From assembly GCA_003248845.1 (NCBI GenBank), contig QFPD01000046.1, positions 1-9,784 of the forward strand: 9,784 bases of DNA. The letters are read 5' to 3'. The translations under genes were made by a program, and so were the position numbers. The notes below the pieces were generated by a model. The model was given only the letters and a program-made list of their open reading frames with translations, did no database searches and was not told the DNA's origin. The first letter of the stretch is position 1. Every line of letters begins with the position of its first letter. The stretch comes from Microbacterium sp. (GTDB taxonomy: Bacteria; Actinomycetota; Actinomycetes; Actinomycetales; Microbacteriaceae). Shown here piece after piece: positions 6,040-9,784 of the stretch.

Positions 6040-6069
6040 AGCGTAGAGGCTGGCTGCGACGCGTGTAAA
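6040..6069 (-). promoter_or_regulatory. Sigma-A-like promoter for the HTH-bS22 transcript
   Basis: On the minus strand, TTTACA (6069-6064, five of six bases of TTGACA) is followed by an 18-nt spacer and TACGCT (6045-6040, TANNNT). Transcription would start near 6033, leaving about 38 nt of leader that contains the GGGAG ribosome-binding site. Confidence 0.55.
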
Positions 6070-6073
6070 CCTC

Positions 6074-6088
6074 TGTGACCGCTGTGAC
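6074..6088 (-). promoter_or_regulatory. Direct repeat GTCACA-N3-GTCACA just upstream of the HTH promoter
   Basis: TGTGAC occurs at 6074-6079 and again at 6083-6088, a 9-bp period, immediately upstream of the candidate -35 on the minus strand. BldC-type proteins bind tandem direct repeats head to tail, so this could be an autoregulatory operator. Two short copies are weak evidence. Confidence 0.3.
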
Positions 6089-6137
6089 GGGACTACGCGT
6101 CTTCTCGGCGCCCGCTGAACGACGTCGAAGGCGTGCG

Positions 6138-6545
6138 TCAGCGGCCGGGGATGCGCTTGAGCATGCTGTCGAAGGCATGCTTCGTGGATGCCGCGGCGCG
6201 CCCCACGAGGTCGGCGGCCGCTGCGGCGGACTCTGGGAGCGTCGTCGCGCCCGGCGTCTGCTCCATGAGGGCTTCGTCGAAAAAGGGGATGAGCCAATCG
6301 TCCACGACGTCCAGCGGCGCGGTGGACAGGCTGTAGTAGCGGTGCTGCCCCTCCTCGCGCACGGACACCAGTTCCGCCTCCCGCAGCACCTTCAGGTGCT
6401 TGGACACCGTCGGCTGGCTCACTCCGAGCTCACTCACGATGTGCGAGACGCTCGTGCCGTGCTCGTTCGCGATCGCGCGTTCGCGCAAGAGCTGCAAGAT
6501 GTCCCGACGGGTACCGTCGGCGATCACGTCGAAGATGTCCGCCAT
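6138..6545 (-). CDS. ArsR-family transcriptional regulator without cysteine metal site
   Basis: This 135-residue winged-helix regulator is of normal ArsR/SmtB size. ADIFDVIADGTRRDILQLL (2-20) is the first core helix pair. ELGVSQPTVSKHLKVLREAELV (39-60) is the recognition HTH, and VREEGQHRYYSL (62-73) is the beta wing. There is no cysteine anywhere, so the classical ELCVCD thiolate sensor is absent. Any signal must be sensed otherwise, or the protein is constitutive. The Ala-rich C-terminal tail (about 96-135) is probably helical and may dimerise. No Shine-Dalgarno is visible; the gene looks leaderless. It is divergent from the KtrAB genes across 98 nt and could regulate them; that is inference from position. 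Confidence 0.9.
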   Translation of the reverse strand: MADIFDVIADGTRRDILQLLRERAIANEHGTSVSHIVSELGVSQPTVSKHLKVLREAELVSVREEGQHRYYSLSTAPLDVVDDWLIPFFDEALMEQTPGATTLPESAAAAADLVGRAAASTKHAFDSMLKRIPGR

Positions 6546-6551
6546 GAATGT

Positions 6552-6557
6552 AGGTTA
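6552..6557 (-). promoter_or_regulatory. -10 element of a probably leaderless ArsR gene
   Basis: On the minus strand TAACCT (6557-6552) fits TANNNT and is followed by exactly six nt and then the ATG at 6545. Transcription would therefore start at or next to the A of the start codon. The absence of a purine-rich ribosome-binding site upstream agrees with a leaderless mRNA. No good -35 is visible. Confidence 0.5.
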
Positions 6558-6576
6558 GCCCGCCTCTCGTCCCGAG

Positions 6577-6638
6577 TACCATGACAACGATCGGAGCAGG
6601 ACCCCGCACGCCGACGCCGTGACCACGCAGCGAGGAGG
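6577..6638 (+). promoter_or_regulatory. Candidate promoter and strong ribosome-binding site for ktrB
   Basis: TACCAT at 6577-6582 fits TANNNT, with a start expected near 6589. The -35 position (about 6554-6559) is poor and overlaps the divergent ArsR -10. A small inverted repeat, CTCG-N3-CGAG (6566-6576), lies between the two -10 elements and could be an operator. The ribosome-binding site GAGGAGG (6632-6638) with a 5-nt spacer is clear. Confidence 0.35.
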
Positions 6639-6643
6639 ACGCC

Positions 6644-8086
6644 ATGACGGACGGTTCCGTCGGCGTCCGTCTGGGCCGTCGCATCGCCGGCGTCGCCGGG
6701 GCGACCGTGCGCGGCGTACGCGAACTCGCGACCGCATCCCCGTCGCGCTTCGCGGTGCTGGTGTTCTCGACGCTCATCCTCGTGTTCACAGGCCTGTTCT
6801 CGCTTCCCGCGGCGTCGGCAACCGGTATCCGCACCCCCTTCGCCGACGCGCTGTTCACGGCCGTCTCGACGATCTGCGTCACGGGCCTGTCCACGGTCGA
6901 CATGGCGACGCACTGGTCGCCGCTCGGGCACGTGATCGTCTTCATCGGCGTCAATGTCGGCGCGATGGGGGTGCTGACCCTGGCATCGATCCTCGGCCTC
7001 GTGATCTCCAAGCGCCTGGGCCTGCGGGCGAAGCTCATCGCGGCGGGCGACACCAACCCGCTCCGTGCGCACGGCGGCCCCGTGAACGAGGGACAGACCG
7101 TGCGCCTCGGCGAGGTCGGCCAGCTCCTGGCCACGGTCGCACTGTCGACGCTCGTCATCGAGGCCGGGCTCGCGGTGCTGCTCTACCCGTCGCTGCTCCT
7201 CGGCGGCGTCGACCCGTTGACGGCCCTGTGGGAGGCGCCCTTCTACGCGGCCATGTCGTTCACGAACACCGGCTTCACCCCGAACGCCGGCGGGCTCGCG
7301 CCGTTCGCGACGGACTATTTCTTCCTGACGGTCCTGATGGCCGGTGTCTTCCTCGGCTCGATCGGGTTCCCCGTGATCTTCACACTGTGGCGGCACCACC
7401 TGCATCTGCGGCGGTGGTCGCTGCACGCGAAGCTGACGATCATCACGACGGTCACCCTGTTCTTCGTGGGCGCTGGGGTCTTCCTGCTCCTGGAGTACGC
7501 CAACCCGAAGACGTTCGGCGGCATGGATGCCTGGGACACCACCTTCCAGGCCTTCTTCCTCTCCGCGATGACACGATCGGGCGGGTTCTCCGTCGTCGAC
7601 ATCGGCGAGCTCAACGGATCGTCGCTGGTCGTGGGTTCCATGCTCATGTTCGTGGGCGGCGGTTCGGCATCCACCGCCGGCGGCATCAAGGTGACGACGC
7701 TCGCGGTGCTCGCTCTCGCGGTGTGGTCGGAGGCGAAGGGCCGCCCCTCGGTCGAGGCGTTCGGGCGCCGCATCCCCAGCGACGTGCAGCGCGTGGCCCT
7801 CTCGGTCGTCGCGTGGGGCGCGACGATCGTGGCCGTCTCGACGATCACGATCACCCAGATCACGGGTGACACCGTCGAGAACGTGCTGTTCGACGTCATC
7901 TCGGGCTTCGCGACCGTCGGCCTGTCGACGGGGCTCACGGCGACGCTCCCCGACCCCGCCGTCTACGTCCTCGCCCTCACGATGTTCATGGGGCGCGTTG
8001 GTACAGTGACTCTCGCCGCGGCCGTGGCCGCGACATCCCGTTCGCAGCACTACTCGCTGCCCGTGGAAAGGCCCATCGTTGGTTGA
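6644..8086 (+). CDS. ktrB: TrkH/KtrB-family potassium uptake channel subunit
   Basis: This 480-residue integral membrane subunit imports K+ through a pore made of four pseudo-repeats. All four selectivity-filter loops are visible: ICVTGL (77-82), FTNTGF (206-211), TRSGGF (310-315) and FATVGL (422-427), each with its filter glycine. The conserved segment VGGGSASTAGGIKVTT (337-352) after the third repeat forms the intramembrane gate region in KtrB. The C-terminal MGRVGTVTLAAAV (449-461) is also typical. The first TM helix (about 34-54) follows a 33-residue basic cytoplasmic tail. Length fits KtrB or a short TrkH. The short single-RCK partner next door favours the KtrAB type. The start is fixed by a strong GAGGAGG site. 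The stop overlaps the ktrA TTG start by 8 nt. Confidence 0.95.
   Translation: MTDGSVGVRLGRRIAGVAGATVRGVRELATASPSRFAVLVFSTLILVFTGLFSLPAASATGIRTPFADALFTAVSTICVTGLSTVDMATHWSPLGHVIVFIGVNVGAMGVLTLASILGLVISKRLGLRAKLIAAGDTNPLRAHGGPVNEGQTVRLGEVGQLLATVALSTLVIEAGLAVLLYPSLLLGGVDPLTALWEAPFYAAMSFTNTGFTPNAGGLAPFATDYFFLTVLMAGVFLGSIGFPVIFTLWRHHLHLRRWSLHAKLTIITTVTLFFVGAGVFLLLEYANPKTFGGMDAWDTTFQAFFLSAMTRSGGFSVVDIGELNGSSLVVGSMLMFVGGGSASTAGGIKVTTLAVLALAVWSEAKGRPSVEAFGRRIPSDVQRVALSVVAWGATIVAVSTITITQITGDTVENVLFDVISGFATVGLSTGLTATLPDPAVYVLALTMFMGRVGTVTLAAAVAATSRSQHYSLPVERPIVG
8065..8071 (+). promoter_or_regulatory. Ribosome-binding site that supports a TTG start for ktrA
   Basis: GGAAAGG ends 7 nt before TTG at 8079. 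The next in-frame start, a GTG at codon 13, would remove most of the first beta strand of the Rossmann fold. TTG is therefore the best start, inside the end of ktrB. Confidence 0.7.
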
Positions 8087-8750
8087 GCAGCTGCGCAGTG
8101 ACGCTCCCGTCCTCGTGATCGGTCTCGGCCGCTTCGGCGCCGCGTGCGCGGGAGAGCTCGACCGCCTCGACCGCGAGGTGCTCGCGATCGACGACAACCT
8201 CGAGCTCGTGCAGAAGTGGTCCGAGCGCGTCACGCACACGGTGCAGGCGGATGCCAAGAACATCGACGCCCTCAAGCAGATCGGCGCGCAGGACTTCCAG
8301 GTCGCTGTCGTCGCGGTCGGGTCGTCGATCGAGGCATCCGTGCTCATCACCGCCAACCTGGTCGATCTGAAGGTCCCGCAGATCTGGGCCAAGGCGGTGT
8401 CGCAGAGCCACGGAAAAATCCTCGCCCGCGTCGGCGCCAACCACGTGATCTACCCCGAGCGCGAGGCCGGCGAGCGCGTCGCGCACCTCGTCTCGGGGCG
8501 CATGCTCGACTTCATCCGGTTCGACGACGACTTCGTTCTCGCCAAGATGTATCCGCCCAAGTTCATCCGCGGGATCGGCCTGAACGAGTCGGGCGTGCGC
8601 TCGAAGTACAACGTCACGGTCGTCGGGGTGAAGAGTCCCGGCAAGCCGTTCCGCTACGCGGAGGCGAACACCGTGGTGACGAACCACGACCTCATCATCG
8701 TCTCGGGCACCAACAGCGACATCGAGCGGTTCGCCTCGCTCGACCGCTGA
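8079..8750 (+). CDS. ktrA: TrkA/KtrA-family potassium uptake regulatory subunit (RCK)
   Basis: This 223-residue cytoplasmic subunit should form a ring beneath the KtrB channel and gate it in response to bound nucleotide. The N-terminal RCK Rossmann domain starts VLVIGLGRFG (11-20), a GxGxxG nucleotide-binding turn. It continues with the acidic D38-D39 at the end of strand 2 (ribose contact) and QADAKN (56-61). The linker YPEREAGERVA (125-135) is typical. Residues about 140-220 are the C-terminal TrkA_C/RCK_C ligand domain. A single RCK unit of this length is KtrA-like; E. coli TrkA has two. In other species RCK_C can bind cyclic di-AMP, but nothing here proves that. The gene starts with TTG and overlaps ktrB, so synthesis is coupled. 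Confidence 0.94.
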   Translation: MVEQLRSDAPVLVIGLGRFGAACAGELDRLDREVLAIDDNLELVQKWSERVTHTVQADAKNIDALKQIGAQDFQVAVVAVGSSIEASVLITANLVDLKVPQIWAKAVSQSHGKILARVGANHVIYPEREAGERVAHLVSGRMLDFIRFDDDFVLAKMYPPKFIRGIGLNESGVRSKYNVTVVGVKSPGKPFRYAEANTVVTNHDLIIVSGTNSDIERFASLDR

Positions 8751-8790
8751 CGCGTGCGGCGCGGCGCGGTGCTTCCGCCACCTCGCCCTG

Positions 8791-8863
8791 CGCGCGAGAA
8801 ACCACATCCCGCGCGAGAAGCCACTGCGGGCGCGGTTTGTCGTCGCAGCGGTGGTTTCTCGCG
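8791..8863. repeat. Nested inverted-repeat cluster based on CGCGAGAAACCAC
   Basis: In the 222-nt gap between ktrA and the last gene, CGCGAGAAACCAC (8793-8805) recurs perfectly inverted at 8851-8863. A direct near-copy with one change (GAAGCCAC) is at 8810-8824, and a degenerate inverted copy (GCGGTTTGTCG) is at 8832-8842. The order is forward, forward, reverse, reverse, so the pairs nest and the RNA or single strand could fold into one long imperfect hairpin. It lies about 40 nt after the ktrA stop. It may be the ktrAB terminator, a REP-like dispersed element, or a site tied to the following gene. I see no U-tract after it. Confidence 0.75.
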
Positions 8864-8972
8864 GGGACGGCACCCGCGTGTCTTCTTCTCCACAGCACGC
8901 GTGTTCGCGGAGTTGTTCACGGGATGAGGAGTCGGCGCTCCGCACGCGGTCGCCGCGCGCCATGATCGCGGG

Positions 8973-9784
8973 ATGCCAGTGCTCCTCTCCGCTCGGGCCA
9001 TCGTCCGCCCTCCCGTCCCGCTCCTGACCGCGGGCGAAGCCCGAGCCCTTCGCATCGACGTGTCGTCACGCGAGTACGCGCGCGTACGACCCGGCATCCA
9101 CGCCTCGTCCGCAGGGGTGTCACGACTCGCACCATGGGAGCGGTACGCCCTCCGCGTCCATGCCTTCGAACTCGCGTGCCCCGGCGCGACGATGTGTCTC
9201 GAGTCGGCGGCGGTCCTGCACGGTCTCCCCTCGTTCGGAGAGTGTCGCGACATCCACGTCTTCGCCGCCCATCGCAGCGCATCCCGACGATTCGGCGACG
9301 TCAGCGTGCACACGAGCGTCGACCCGCGCGAGGTCGTCGAGATCGCCGGGGTGCGCGTCACGTCTCTGCTCGACACCGTCGTCGACCTCGCACGAGCGTT
9401 GCCGCCCGCGCAGGCGCTCGCCGTCCTGGATGCCGCGACGTCGCCCGCGCAAGGGGGCGCTGTGACCCGCGATGAGGTCCGCCAGCGAGCCACGCAGCGC
9501 GCCGATCAGCGCGGCGCGCGCCAACTCGCGTGGGTGCTCGATACGGCCGACCCGCTCGCGGAGTCGCCGGGGGAATCGGTCAGCCGTGCCGTGATCCTCT
9601 GGAGCGGATTCGAGGTGCCTCTCCTGCAGCAGGATTTCCACTACGAAGGCGTGCACGATCGCGTCGACTTCCTGTTCCCCAGCAACGGCGCAATCGGCGA
9701 GAGCGACGGCTGGGGCAAATACGACCTGGCTGACCCCGAGGCGGCCAAACGCCACCTGACGAACGAGAAGCGGCGCGAAGATCG
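8973..9784 (+). CDS. AbiEi-like / PD-(D/E)XK endonuclease-like protein (partial, runs off the window)
   Basis: The frame is open to the window end and gives 270 residues. The N-terminal half resembles AbiEi-type antitoxin proteins: a winged-helix start (LLTAGEARALRID, SREYARVRPGIH), then WERYALRVHAF and TMCLESAAVLHGLPSF (73-88). The C-terminal half carries the signature of DUF559/Vsr-like restriction-endonuclease folds: AESPGESVSRAVI (196-208), RVDFLF (230-235) and IGESDGWGKYD (241-251). D232, E243 or D245, and K249 are candidate catalytic residues. Such solitary genes are common in Microbacteriaceae; no function is established for them here. There is no Shine-Dalgarno before the ATG. CATGAT followed by six nt and the ATG hints at a leaderless transcript. 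No partner toxin gene is visible before the window ends. The protein probably continues for a few dozen residues. Confidence 0.83.
   Translation, partial: MPVLLSARAIVRPPVPLLTAGEARALRIDVSSREYARVRPGIHASSAGVSRLAPWERYALRVHAFELACPGATMCLESAAVLHGLPSFGECRDIHVFAAHRSASRRFGDVSVHTSVDPREVVEIAGVRVTSLLDTVVDLARALPPAQALAVLDAATSPAQGGAVTRDEVRQRATQRADQRGARQLAWVLDTADPLAESPGESVSRAVILWSGFEVPLLQQDFHYEGVHDRVDFLFPSNGAIGESDGWGKYDLADPEAAKRHLTNEKRRED

Noticed and set aside
6524..8440. Very long minus-strand open frame opposite ktrB and ktrA
   Set aside because: Its composition is low-complexity Arg/Asp/Glu/His-rich and it mirrors the codon pattern of ktrAB, whose motifs are clear on the plus strand.
8791..8863. CRISPR array
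   Set aside because: The repeats are 13-15 bp, few, imperfect and in both orientations, with no regular spacers and no cas genes.
1..9784. tRNA, rRNA, riboswitch or insertion sequence
   Set aside because: No cloverleaf, rRNA-like segment, conserved riboswitch core, transposase or terminal repeats with target duplication could be seen by reading the sequence.

Overview
The window is high-GC DNA with GTG and TTG starts, short intergenic gaps and several 4-nt gene overlaps. This fits an actinobacterium, most likely Microbacteriaceae and Microbacterium-like. Supporting signs are the bS22/excisionase-type HTH gene pair, a KtrAB-type potassium system, an AbiEi-like protein with a restriction-endonuclease-like C-terminus, and marked enrichment of the 7-mer GGATGCC/GGCATCC. 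The taxon is an inference; no rRNA or other marker is present.

Left part (1-2937, + strand): the tail of an unidentified gene is followed by two integral membrane permeases and an ATPase of a polyamine/opine/phosphonate-type ABC importer. All three junctions are GTGA 4-nt overlaps, so the cassette is probably translationally coupled. A perfect 32-bp palindrome lies just inside the first permease. The operon ends head-on against a minus-strand pair (glutaredoxin-like protein, then a Dabb-domain protein), with a 7-bp hairpin at the convergent stops.

Centre (3580-6137): a 600-residue protein starts as an ECF sigma factor, continues through a zinc-binding anti-sigma-like motif and hydrophobic segments, and ends in a Pro/Ala-rich linker with beta-rich domains. 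It looks like a sigma factor, its restraint and a sensor in one chain, and a plausible self-recognised ECF promoter precedes it. Convergent to it on the minus strand are a 63-residue excisionase-type HTH protein and the 32-residue ribosomal protein bS22, with their own promoter and candidate terminators.

Right part (6138-8750): a cysteine-free ArsR-family regulator, probably leaderless, is divergent from a KtrB/TrkH channel subunit and a KtrA/TrkA regulatory subunit that together form a potassium uptake system.

Far right (8751-9784): a nested inverted-repeat cluster precedes a protein, cut by the window end, with an AbiEi-like N-terminal region and a PD-(D/E)XK-like nuclease motif.

Most of the window is core-like. 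The least ordinary items are the sigma/anti-sigma/sensor fusion, the 32-bp palindrome in the ABC operon, the repeat cluster beside the nuclease-like gene, and the GGATGCC enrichment.
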